DNA from: Bacteroidetes bacterium UBA3022
GTDB lineage: Bacteria; Bacteroidota; Bacteroidia; Chitinophagales; BACL12
Length of the DNA stretch: 64,000 nt
Reading direction: 5' to 3'
Assembly: GCA_002346225.1 (NCBI GenBank)
Contig: DDYY01000056.1
Coordinates: forward strand, 62,001 to 126,000
A model generated the notes under the pieces. The model was not told where the DNA came from. It did no database searches and saw only the letters and a list, made by a program, of their open reading frames with translations. Positions 20,460 through 28,225 of the stretch are shown piece after piece (position 1 is the first letter of the stretch; every line of letters starts with the position of its first letter). Made by a program: the position numbers and the translations under genes.

Positions 20460-20816
20460 TCAGATTACGCCGGATTGCTTGAGGTACTCCATGGCATCGT
20501 CAATTCCGGGTTCAATAAGGAAAAATGAGTTCAGTTTGGTGGTAACCATCAGGTCGTCGAGCAGCCTGTTGAGGGCCACCAGCACTACCTCACCGTCCTT
20601 ACCGCGAACAAGTGTTAGTACCTTGAGGAAGAAGCTCAAACCGCTGGAGTTCATGAATTCGAGCTCAGAAAGGTCAAAAATGAGATGAATACAGTCCGTT
20701 TCCACCAACTCTTCCACTTCATCGCGAATATTTACCAGCTGGTACTCTCCTATTATTCTGCCTTTCAGGCGGATAATAGCTACCCCGGGTTCTGTTCTTT
20801 CAATGCTGTACTCCAT
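20460..20816 (-). CDS. STAS-domain anti-sigma factor antagonist
   Basis: 118 residues, a single STAS domain. It shows VAIIRLKGRIIGEYQLVNIRDEV at the start and IFDLSELEFMNSSGLSFFLKVL at 47-66, where the conserved serine (Ser57 or Ser58 in NSSGL) is the site phosphorylated by a partner serine kinase in the SpoIIAA/RsbV paradigm. No HATPase anti-sigma kinase or sigma factor is encoded nearby, so the partner is unknown. It sits 37 bases after fur and 96 bases before purA, all on the same strand. Confidence 0.85.
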   Translation of the reverse strand: MEYSIERTEPGVAIIRLKGRIIGEYQLVNIRDEVEELVETDCIHLIFDLSELEFMNSSGLSFFLKVLTLVRGKDGEVVLVALNRLLDDLMVTTKLNSFFLIEPGIDDAMEYLKQSGVI

Positions 20817-20853
20817 ATACTAACCTTACATATTTTGCTTGAAGGTGGTTCAA

Positions 20854-21327
20854 TTATTTCAATATTTCGCGTTTTTTTTGACAATTCCCACAGATTCCAT
20901 ACATCTGAAGCGAGTGGTGTGTAATCTTGAAATTCAATAAATCACCCATCATAGTTTGTATCTGTTGGATGCGCGGATCGCAAAATTCCACAACCTTCCT
21001 GCAGTCGACGCAAATAATATGGTCGTGCTGGCGGTATCCATAGGACCGTTCATATTGCGCCTGATTCTTTCCAAACTGATGGCGGGTAACCAAATCGCAG
21101 GAAACCAGTAAATCGAGGGTATTGTAGACCGTTGCCCTGCTCACCCTGTATTGCTGGCGCAACATTTCGTTGTAGAGCGTTTCAGCATCGAAATGGTCGT
21201 TTCGGCGATAAATCTCTTCCAGAATAGCGAAACGTTCGGGCGTTTTGCGCAAACCATTCTGCTCCATATGCGCAGAAAAAATATTCTTCACCTCCTCTAT
21301 TACATCCTTCCTATCAGCTGTTTTCAT
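20854..21327 (-). CDS. fur: Fur family metal-responsive transcriptional repressor
   Basis: 157 residues. N-terminal winged helix with LRKTPERFAILEEIYRRNDHFDAETLYNEM and the recognition helix VSRATVYNTLDLLVSCDLV; C-terminal dimerisation domain with HDHIICVDC (metal-binding His and the first CxxC) and ICGNC (second CxxC) for structural zinc. The HDHIIC motif and the length favour Fur over Zur or PerR, but the metal cannot be decided by sequence alone. The start overlaps the 3' end of the spoT-like gene by 14 bases, implying translational coupling. Confidence 0.88.
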   Translation of the reverse strand: MKTADRKDVIEEVKNIFSAHMEQNGLRKTPERFAILEEIYRRNDHFDAETLYNEMLRQQYRVSRATVYNTLDLLVSCDLVTRHQFGKNQAQYERSYGYRQHDHIICVDCRKVVEFCDPRIQQIQTMMGDLLNFKITHHSLQMYGICGNCQKKREILK

Positions 21328-23533
21328 TCTTCAAATCTAGTCTTGTAACGCTTGTAATTTCCTTTAACTTTTTAATCCTTGCAACCAGCTCATCCAATTG
21401 GTCTGTGTTCTTCACGAAAACCATGAAGGTTCCTTCAAAGATGCCCTCTTTAGCACCAATAGTCATACTTTGCATGTTCAGCCGCATTTCCCCACTAATA
21501 ACATTGGTAACCTTGTTAACCAGACCCACATCGTCTAAACCCGTTATCTGCAAACCGGTAAGGAAGGCAATTTCTTCCTGATTGGTCCATCGTGTCTTAA
21601 CAATGCGGTAGCCGTATTTGCTTAGCATTTCAGTCGCATTCGGGCAGTTCGTGCGGTGAATTTTAATGCCTTCATTGATGGTTATGAAACCAAACACCTC
21701 ATCCCCTACTATAGGGTTACAGCACTTGGCCAGTGAATATTGAATCTTATCACTCTCTTCATCGAAAATCAACAACTCGGCATTGGAAGTGAAGACATTG
21801 CCTTTGCCTGCAGCAGCAGATTTGGGATCATTCTTGCGTTTGGGTGGCATGATACGACCACCCTTCATTTCAAAATGTTTGAGTTCCTTCAGGTCGATAT
21901 CTTTTCGATATACCCTGTAAAAAAGCTCGAGGGAAGTGGGCTGCTGGTAAAATGTTTGTAACTCCTGGACATTCTTATCGTCCATGGGTAGTTTTAAAGT
22001 CTTCAATTTCTTCTCCAGCATCTCCCGACCTAAAGCAGCGTGTTGCCGCTTCTCTTCCTTCAATGCATGCTTAACCTTCGAACGCGCCCTTGAAGTAATC
22101 AGGAACTGCAGCCAGTCTTCGTTGGGTTTTTGCTTGCGGGAAGTAATGACCTCTACCTGATCTCCATTGGAAAGCTGATGGCTCAAAGGCACCAGCTTAT
22201 GGTTTACTTTGGCACCAATACAATTGTAGCCGACATCTGTATGAATTTCAAATGCAAAGTCAAGGGCTGTCGATTTCTGAGGTAAGATTTTCAAATCTCC
22301 CTTTGGCGTAAATACATATATTTCTTTAGAAAATAAGTTGCTTTTGAAATCATCCAGAAACTCCAGGGCATTGTAATCCGGATTACGCAGCAACTCCCGT
22401 ATTTCACGCAACCAGTTATCCAGGGTTTTATCGGCAGACCCCTCTTTGTATTTCCAGTGAGCCGCAAATCCTTTCTCTGCAATTTCATCCATGCGCCGGG
22501 TGCGTATTTGCACTTCCACCCATCGCCCCTTATGCCCCATCACCGTTGTGTGCAGCGACTCGTAGCCATTCGCTTTAGGCGTGGAAATCCAGTCGCGCAA
22601 ACGGTCCGGATTGGGGGTGTAGTATTCGGTAACTATGGAATAAACCTTCCAGCAATCGGCTTTCTCTTTCTCTGCAGGAGTATCTACAATGATACGTATA
22701 GCAAACAAATCATACACCTCTTCGAAGGAGACGTGCTTGGTGCGCATCTTATTCCAGATAGAGTGGATGGACTTTGGCCTGCCATACATTTCGTACACCA
22801 TTCCTTCAGCTTCCAGGCGTTCCCGCAGTGGCTTGGTAAACTCATTGATGTACCTGCTGCGCTCTCTTTTGGTAGCCGCCAGTTTCCTGGCAATATCCTT
22901 ATAGGTTTCGGGCTCTGTATACTTCATGCCCAAATCCTCCAGCTCCGATTTGATAGCATAGAAGCCAAGCCTGTGCGCCAGCGGGGCATAGAGGAAGAGC
23001 GTCTCGGAAGCAATCTTCAGCTGCTTTTTGCGGGGCATGCTATCCATGGTCCGCATATTGTGCAGCCTGTCGGCAATCTTGATCAGTATCACCCTGACAT
23101 CATCGGCCAGCGTGAGCAGTAATTTTTTAAAGTTTTCCGCCTGAATGGAAGATGTCAGATCAAACACACCTGACACTTTGGTAAGACCGTCAATGATCCG
23201 CGACACTTTGGCGCCAAACTCCCTTTTAATATCGTCCAGGGTCAATTCCGTATCTTCCACTACATCATGGAGGAGGGCACATAGCGCCGCCGTGGCATTT
23301 AAACCCATCTCCTTTACAACAATCTGCGCCACCTGCAAGGGATGTAAAATGTAGGGCTCGCCCGATTTTCGCCGCATATCCTTGTGGGCTTCCATGGCCA
23401 TTTCAAAGGCCAGCCGAAGGTGCTTCTTCTCGCTGGTGGTAATGGAGTCCTTCAGCGACCGCAATAAATTCCTGTACTCCTTTAATATGAGTTGCTTTTC
23501 TTTTTCAGGATCTATTACGGATAAGACGGTCAT
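21314..23533 (-). CDS. Bifunctional (p)ppGpp synthetase/hydrolase (RelA/SpoT homologue)
   Basis: 739 residues with the full Rel layout: HD hydrolase domain (about 40-190) with His50, His64, His89-Asp90, Glu93-Asp94 and the ADRLHNMRTM motif near 155-162; synthetase domain (about 230-370) with RPKSIHSIWNKM and NGYESLHTTVMG; TGS domain (about 400-465, FTPKGDLKILP ... VPLSHQLSNGDQVEV); and C-terminal ACT domain (about 660-735). All HD ligands are present, so hydrolase activity is expected along with synthesis. It makes and removes the alarmone (p)ppGpp under starvation. First gene of a minus-strand block leading into fur. Confidence 0.95.
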   Translation of the reverse strand: MTVLSVIDPEKEKQLILKEYRNLLRSLKDSITTSEKKHLRLAFEMAMEAHKDMRRKSGEPYILHPLQVAQIVVKEMGLNATAALCALLHDVVEDTELTLDDIKREFGAKVSRIIDGLTKVSGVFDLTSSIQAENFKKLLLTLADDVRVILIKIADRLHNMRTMDSMPRKKQLKIASETLFLYAPLAHRLGFYAIKSELEDLGMKYTEPETYKDIARKLAATKRERSRYINEFTKPLRERLEAEGMVYEMYGRPKSIHSIWNKMRTKHVSFEEVYDLFAIRIIVDTPAEKEKADCWKVYSIVTEYYTPNPDRLRDWISTPKANGYESLHTTVMGHKGRWVEVQIRTRRMDEIAEKGFAAHWKYKEGSADKTLDNWLREIRELLRNPDYNALEFLDDFKSNLFSKEIYVFTPKGDLKILPQKSTALDFAFEIHTDVGYNCIGAKVNHKLVPLSHQLSNGDQVEVITSRKQKPNEDWLQFLITSRARSKVKHALKEEKRQHAALGREMLEKKLKTLKLPMDDKNVQELQTFYQQPTSLELFYRVYRKDIDLKELKHFEMKGGRIMPPKRKNDPKSAAAGKGNVFTSNAELLIFDEESDKIQYSLAKCCNPIVGDEVFGFITINEGIKIHRTNCPNATEMLSKYGYRIVKTRWTNQEEIAFLTGLQITGLDDVGLVNKVTNVISGEMRLNMQSMTIGAKEGIFEGTFMVFVKNTDQLDELVARIKKLKEITSVTRLDLKNENS

Positions 23534-23644
23534 TTACGCTCTAAATTTAAGTTGGAATCAAAAATGCAATTAAAATTAGAACAAATCGCAGGTATCCGGA
23601 GTTTCCGATTGCAAGAAATAAATCTGAAAAAGAGAAAAAAAGCA

Positions 23645-23652
23645 TAATTTTG
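23645..23652 (+). promoter_or_regulatory. -7 element TAnnTTTG before tRNA-Leu
   Basis: Exact TAATTTTG, 31 bases before the mature tRNA 5' end. Probably also the main promoter for tig-clpP-clpX. Confidence 0.55.
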
Positions 23653-23683
23653 CCGCTCCTTTCACTACTAATGACTTAAAAAT

Positions 23684-23768
23684 GCGGGTGTGGTGAAATT
23701 GGTAGACATACCAGACTTAGGATCTGGCGCCGCAAGGCATGGGGGTTCGAGTCCCTCCACCCGCACCA
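23684..23768 (+). tRNA. tRNA-Leu (anticodon TAG)
   Basis: 85 bases including encoded CCA. Acceptor GCGGGTG pairs with CACCCGC; anticodon stem CCAGA/TCTGG encloses loop CTTAGGA with anticodon TAG; a variable arm (class II tRNA, short) precedes the T arm GGGGGTTCGAGTCCCTC. Reads CUA and, by wobble, other CUN codons. Confidence 0.97.
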
Positions 23769-23791
23769 AAAAACAATAAACAAGCACAACA

Positions 23792-25162
23792 TTGAACGTT
23801 CAAACCGAACAATTAGGGGAATTGCATGAAAAGATCACCATTACGATCGACCCCGCCGACTACCAGCCATCTTACAACAAAGCCCTGAAAGATCTTGCCA
23901 AAAAGGCCAACTTCAAAGGTTTCCGTCCCGGTCATGTACCTATGGGCATGGTTAAAAAATTATACGGCGACCAGGCACTTGCCGAAGAACTGAACAAGCT
24001 GGTGAATGAAGCCATTGACAAGCAGTTGAAAAGTGAAAATAAACAGCTGTTGGGCGATCCGCTGCCGGCCGAAGATGAGCCGGTTACCATCAACCAAAAC
24101 GAAGCCAAAGAATACGTTTTTCAGTACGAAGTCGGCATACAGCCCGAAGTAGAACTGGGCTTATCTGCCAGCGACTCCTTTACCTGGTATAAGATTCCTG
24201 CCAGCGATGAAGATATTCAGCAAGAAGTAAGTCGCCTGCGTAAAAAGTACGGCAAACGGGAAGAGGTGGACACAGCTGCAGACGAGGATGTGGTTTATGT
24301 GCACCTGCAGGAATTGGATGCGGAAGGAGAAAATGCACTTCATGTACACTCTTTTTACAACAGGGAGATGCTGACAGAAGCAGGCCTGGAAATGTTGGGC
24401 AGTGTTGCTAAAGACTTCAAAGGCACCTGCGAAGATATTTTCGCACTGTTCAAAGGCGAAAAAGAGCAAGTAGCTAAAAATGTACTGCAGGTAAAAGACG
24501 CAGATGCCTCCTCTATTGATGCCATTCAACCGCGGTTCGAAATTGCTGTGGAAAGAATTGTACGGTTGATGCCCGCTGAAACGGATGCAGCCTTTTTTGA
24601 AGCAGCCTCAGGAGAATACGGTGAGGTAAGTGATATGGAGAGTCTGGAAGCCAACATCCGTTCTGCCATTGAGCACTACAATAACGAAATGACACGTGGA
24701 CGGCTGGACAACGACATCTATAAGGCCCTGATAGATGCAACTCAAATTACCCTTCCGGAGCAGTTTCTGGAAAAATGGTATGCCAAGAACAGAGCCAATA
24801 ATGAGGAGGATGAAGCTTCAGCAGAAGAAAAAGAGCCATTGGATGTATTTCTCAAGAGATTGAAAGAGTCGCTCATTTTCTCGCATGTGCAGAAAAACCA
24901 TGAGATCTCTGCCAATCAGGAAGAGGTTATTCAGGAGGCCATTACACATACAAGAGCCAGTTACGGTCAACTGGGAGAAGAATTTGTACGTTACATTGTT
25001 GAAAACAATATTAAGGACCGTTCATTCGTCGAAAGTATGCATGACCGTGTATTACAAAATAAATTTCTCGATATCATTCGCGGAAAAGTTAATATTGTAG
25101 ACGAGGCCATCACATTAGAAGCATTTCAGAATCTGCAAAAAGCAACAACAAATGTCGAGTAA
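23792..25162 (+). CDS. tig: Trigger factor
   Basis: 456 residues starting at TTG 23792; an in-frame stop just upstream and no nearby ATG make this rare start the only reasonable one. The N-terminal ribosome-binding domain carries the signature GFRPGHVPMGMVKKLYG (about residues 43-59, equivalent to the G-F-R-x-G-x-x-P motif). A diverged PPIase-like domain and long helical C-terminal arms follow. It is the ribosome-associated chaperone for nascent chains. It begins 23 bases after tRNA-Leu, with no terminator between, and its end overlaps clpP by 11 bases, so the genes are most likely co-transcribed. Confidence 0.93.
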   Translation: MNVQTEQLGELHEKITITIDPADYQPSYNKALKDLAKKANFKGFRPGHVPMGMVKKLYGDQALAEELNKLVNEAIDKQLKSENKQLLGDPLPAEDEPVTINQNEAKEYVFQYEVGIQPEVELGLSASDSFTWYKIPASDEDIQQEVSRLRKKYGKREEVDTAADEDVVYVHLQELDAEGENALHVHSFYNREMLTEAGLEMLGSVAKDFKGTCEDIFALFKGEKEQVAKNVLQVKDADASSIDAIQPRFEIAVERIVRLMPAETDAAFFEAASGEYGEVSDMESLEANIRSAIEHYNNEMTRGRLDNDIYKALIDATQITLPEQFLEKWYAKNRANNEEDEASAEEKEPLDVFLKRLKESLIFSHVQKNHEISANQEEVIQEAITHTRASYGQLGEEFVRYIVENNIKDRSFVESMHDRVLQNKFLDIIRGKVNIVDEAITLEAFQNLQKATTNVE

Positions 25163-25841
25163 CGAATTTAAAAAGTATGCTACCAAACACATGGGCATAC
25201 CCACCACCATGCTGGAAAGTTATATGAAGACCTCCAGCATGCAGGTAACCAACTTCACCCCTTATATCATTGAAGAGCGCCAGCTGAATGCACAGGCACT
25301 GGATGTATTTTCCCGTCTCATGATGGACCGCATCATCTTCCTGGGCACCCCCATTGACGATTATGTTGCCAATGTCATTCAGGCGCAATTACTGTTCCTG
25401 GATTCAGTAGACGCCAAACGCGATATCCAGATTTACATCAACAGCCCCGGAGGAATCGTTTATTCCGGTCTCGCAATTTACGATACCATGCAATATGTGA
25501 CGCCAGATGTGGCCACTATTTGCACCGGAATTGCCGCATCCATGGCAGCCGTCTTATTGTGCGCAGGCCACGCTGGCAAGCGTTCCGCGCTGACGCATAG
25601 CCGTGTGATGATCCATCAGCCATTAGGTGGAATGCAGGGACAAGCGAGTGATATGGAGATAGCGCTGAAAGAAACTTTAAAATTAAAATCCGAACTTTAC
25701 TCCATCATAAGCAACCATTCAGGTCAATCTATCGATAAAGTAGAGAGAGACTCTGATAGGGATTACTGGATGACCGCCGGCGAAGCCAAGGAATATGGCA
25801 TGGTCGATGAGGTCCTTCAGCGCAATTCCGGAAAAGCATAA
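25152..25841 (+). CDS. clpP: ATP-dependent Clp protease proteolytic subunit
   Basis: 229 residues. The catalytic triad is Ser130 (GIAASMAA), His155 (MIHQPLGG) and Asp204 (SDRDYWM), each 33 positions later than in E. coli ClpP, which reflects an N-terminal extension of some 30 residues. The handle region (INSPGGIVYSGLAIYDTM) is typical. ClpP forms a 14-subunit barrel and degrades proteins fed by ClpX. Translation starts inside the end of tig (11-base overlap) and stops 2 bases before clpX. Confidence 0.96.
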   Translation: MSSNEFKKYATKHMGIPTTMLESYMKTSSMQVTNFTPYIIEERQLNAQALDVFSRLMMDRIIFLGTPIDDYVANVIQAQLLFLDSVDAKRDIQIYINSPGGIVYSGLAIYDTMQYVTPDVATICTGIAASMAAVLLCAGHAGKRSALTHSRVMIHQPLGGMQGQASDMEIALKETLKLKSELYSIISNHSGQSIDKVERDSDRDYWMTAGEAKEYGMVDEVLQRNSGKA

Positions 25842-25843
25842 AG

Positions 25844-27076
25844 ATGAAGAAAAACGAGGATCAGCATTGTTCATTTTGTGGCCGGCCTAAGAGCGAAGTC
25901 AATATTCTGATAGCAGGTCAGGAAGGCCATATCTGCGAGAACTGTATCGGTCAGGCGCAGCAACTCATCGAGGATGAGATGCAGCATACCGGCAAGAAGT
26001 TTAAGTTCTCGATGAGCGGCATCATGAAACCGCGTGCCATCAAAGAGTTTCTGGATGGTTATGTAATCGGGCAGGAAGAGTCGAAAAAGATTCTTTCGGT
26101 AGCTGTTTACAACCACTACAAACGTTTGAACCAGCCCAAAATGGATGATGTAGAGATTGAAAAGTCGAACATCATTATCGTTGGTGAAACCGGTACGGGT
26201 AAGACCTTACTCGCCCGCACCATTGCCCGCTGCCTTAATGTGCCTTTTACCATTGTGGATGCCACCGTTTTTACAGAAGCAGGTTACGTGGGAGAAGATG
26301 TTGAAAGCATCTTATCCAGGTTGCTACAGGTTTGTAACTACGATGTCAATGCTGCAGAGCGCGGAATCGTATACATAGATGAGATTGATAAGATTTCCCG
26401 CAAGTCCGATAACCCTTCCATTACCCGGGATGTATCCGGAGAAGGGGTTCAGCAGGCCTTGCTGAAAATGCTGGAAGGAACGGAAGTATATGTACCACCG
26501 CAGGGCGGCCGCAAGCACCCTGAGCAGAAAATGGTAAAAATCAATACCCAGAATATTCTTTTCATCTGTGGTGGGGCTTTCGATGGTATTCAAAAAATAA
26601 TTGCCCGCAGAACCTCTACTCAGCTTATAGGCTTTAAAAAAGAGGAAGAAACGAAGGTGGACAAAGACAACCTTCTGCAGTATATCAATCCCCAGGACTT
26701 AAAGCAGTACGGCCTTATTCCGGAATTGATTGGCAGGTTACCGGTGTTGGCTCATCTGGATCCGCTGGACGAAGAAACGCTGCATGCCATCCTGACTACT
26801 CCTAAAAATGCGCTGGTTAAGCAGTACACACAGTTATTTAAAATAGAGGGTATCGACCTGCAGATTGAAGATGCGGTGTTGGATTTCATTGTTGAAAAGG
26901 CCATGGAATTCAAACTGGGCGCCAGAGGTTTGCGCTCTATCTGTGAGCTATTGCTAACCGATGCGATGTTTGACCTTCCGTCTGATGCACATGATGGGGT
27001 CTTCAAACTGGATCTGGAATATGCGCAATCCAAACTTAGCTTAAGCAAAATCAACAAGCTCAAAGTCGCCATTTAA
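25844..27076 (+). CDS. clpX: ATP-dependent Clp protease ATP-binding subunit ClpX
   Basis: 410 residues. N-terminal zinc-binding domain with Cys9, Cys12, Cys31, Cys34; AAA+ domain with Walker A GETGTGKT (114-121; the usual GPTGSGKT is varied), Walker B IVYIDEIDKI (near 175-184), the GYVGEDVE pore-1 region, the RKHPEQKMV pore-2 region, and a sensor-2 GARGLRSI near the C-terminus. The IGF-type ClpP-docking loop is seen near LIGFKKEEE. It unfolds tagged proteins and passes them to ClpP. Follows clpP directly; its stop codon overlaps the next ATG (TAATG). Confidence 0.97.
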   Translation: MKKNEDQHCSFCGRPKSEVNILIAGQEGHICENCIGQAQQLIEDEMQHTGKKFKFSMSGIMKPRAIKEFLDGYVIGQEESKKILSVAVYNHYKRLNQPKMDDVEIEKSNIIIVGETGTGKTLLARTIARCLNVPFTIVDATVFTEAGYVGEDVESILSRLLQVCNYDVNAAERGIVYIDEIDKISRKSDNPSITRDVSGEGVQQALLKMLEGTEVYVPPQGGRKHPEQKMVKINTQNILFICGGAFDGIQKIIARRTSTQLIGFKKEEETKVDKDNLLQYINPQDLKQYGLIPELIGRLPVLAHLDPLDEETLHAILTTPKNALVKQYTQLFKIEGIDLQIEDAVLDFIVEKAMEFKLGARGLRSICELLLTDAMFDLPSDAHDGVFKLDLEYAQSKLSLSKINKLKVAI

Positions 27077-27576
27077 TGACTTTGGTGGCTCCAACCGGTA
27101 CCACCGCAATCGAGTATGTTGCCACTCCTATTGGTACGCTTGAAATTAAAGCCAACAGCCATGGGGTGGAATGCATTCAATTTGTGGAAGAAATACACAG
27201 GTCCGTTCCGAATGAGCATACCCAGCATGCTAAAAACTGGCTGATTGCCTATTTTGAAGGACATAAAACGCCCTTTACAGCTCCTCTGCAACTTTCCGGA
27301 ACACCTTTTCAAATGAAAATATGGCATTTGCTGCGTGATATCCCATTTGGTGCTACCCTATCCTACAGCGCCATTGCTTTAAAATACGACGAAAAAACGC
27401 ATGTCAGAGCCGTTGCAGGTGCCATTGCACGCAATCCCTTGCTCCTGGCGATACCCTGTCACCGAGTCATTGGCAAGTCGGGCCAGCTGAGGGGATATGC
27501 AGGAGGTTTGTCTCGCAAAGAATGGCTGCTATCGCATGAAAAAGGCATTTATGACCTCTCCCTATTCCCCGCCTAA
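27076..27576 (+). CDS. ogt: Methylated-DNA--protein-cysteine methyltransferase
   Basis: 166 residues. The suicide cysteine is Cys128 in the signature IPCHRVIGKSG, with the DNA-binding helix-turn-helix RAVAGAIARNP just before (Arg111 and Asn120 at usual places) and WHLLRDIPFGATLSY before it. It repairs O6-methylguanine by irreversible transfer of the methyl group to itself. The short N-terminal ribonuclease-like domain is of the Ogt/MGMT type without the Ada metal-binding part. Overlaps the clpX stop by one base, so it is translated from the same mRNA. Confidence 0.93.
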   Translation: MTLVAPTGTTAIEYVATPIGTLEIKANSHGVECIQFVEEIHRSVPNEHTQHAKNWLIAYFEGHKTPFTAPLQLSGTPFQMKIWHLLRDIPFGATLSYSAIALKYDEKTHVRAVAGAIARNPLLLAIPCHRVIGKSGQLRGYAGGLSRKEWLLSHEKGIYDLSLFPA

Positions 27577-27630
27577 GGTGCTTTTGCTCCCTTTTGTGGA
27601 AAAACATCCTATCAATGAGCTGTTTAGCAC

Positions 27631-27638
27631 TAATTTTG
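27631..27638 (+). promoter_or_regulatory. -7 element TAnnTTTG before the RlpA-like gene
   Basis: Exact TAATTTTG, 17 bases before ATG 27656. It argues against longer starts inside ogt. Confidence 0.5.
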
Positions 27639-27655
27639 ATATTGTTCATACAATC

Positions 27656-28207
27656 ATGAGCATTATGAAAGCACTTCATATCACTTCGATTGTTCTGTTA
27701 AGTCTGGCGATGTTTTCGTCGGTGACAGCTGCAGGACAGGTTGGACACAAAGAGGAAGGCGTCGCCAGTTTTTACCACGATCGCTTTGAGGGCAGAAAAA
27801 CTGCCAGTGGTGAAATATTTCGGCAGGATTCCATGACTGCTGCTCATAAGCATATTAAGCTGGGCAGTTATGTTCGGGTTACCAATATCAGCAATGGCAA
27901 CTCCGTGATTCTGAAAGTCAACGACCGGATGCCTACATGGAACAAGCGCTCTATCGATCTGAGCTATCGGGCTGCGACGGAGCTGGATTACGTCAGTAAG
28001 GGCCTTACCCGGGTTACTATTGAAGTAATCGATCCTGCCACACTTATAGAGAAAGAAGAAGAGGTACAGTCCCCTCCTGCCCTGACGCAAATCGACCTGG
28101 ATGACCTTTTCAAAGGGCTAACCGTACCGCGCAAAGGGGTATTTTTAAGATATCCAACAGTGCAGTATTACACCTATAACCTTCCCACTGAGGGCAGAAG
28201 GCGTTAA
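27656..28207 (+). CDS. RlpA-like double-psi beta-barrel protein, exported
   Basis: About 183 residues from ATG 27656 (or 180 from 27665), chosen because a signal peptide (MKALHITSIVLLSLAMFSSVTAAG) begins there and a promoter box sits just upstream. The DPBB domain is plain: GVASFYHDRFEGRKTASGEIF, TAAHKHIKLGSYVRVTN, VILKVNDRMP and IDLSYRAATELDY. RlpA proteins are septal or outer-membrane lytic transglycosylases; in this protein the Asp of NDRMP is kept. It lacks a SPOR domain, so septal targeting is not shown, and there is no lipobox cysteine. Convergent with accC, 18 bases apart. Confidence 0.87.
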   Translation: MSIMKALHITSIVLLSLAMFSSVTAAGQVGHKEEGVASFYHDRFEGRKTASGEIFRQDSMTAAHKHIKLGSYVRVTNISNGNSVILKVNDRMPTWNKRSIDLSYRAATELDYVSKGLTRVTIEVIDPATLIEKEEEVQSPPALTQIDLDDLFKGLTVPRKGVFLRYPTVQYYTYNLPTEGRRR

Positions 28208-28225
28208 CGCATTCGAAGCCACTTT

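Noticed and set aside
22457..23122. 221-residue open frame on the plus strand
   Set aside because: Antisense to the spoT-like gene with strong homology on the other strand; composition is that of a shadow frame, no motif and no promoter.
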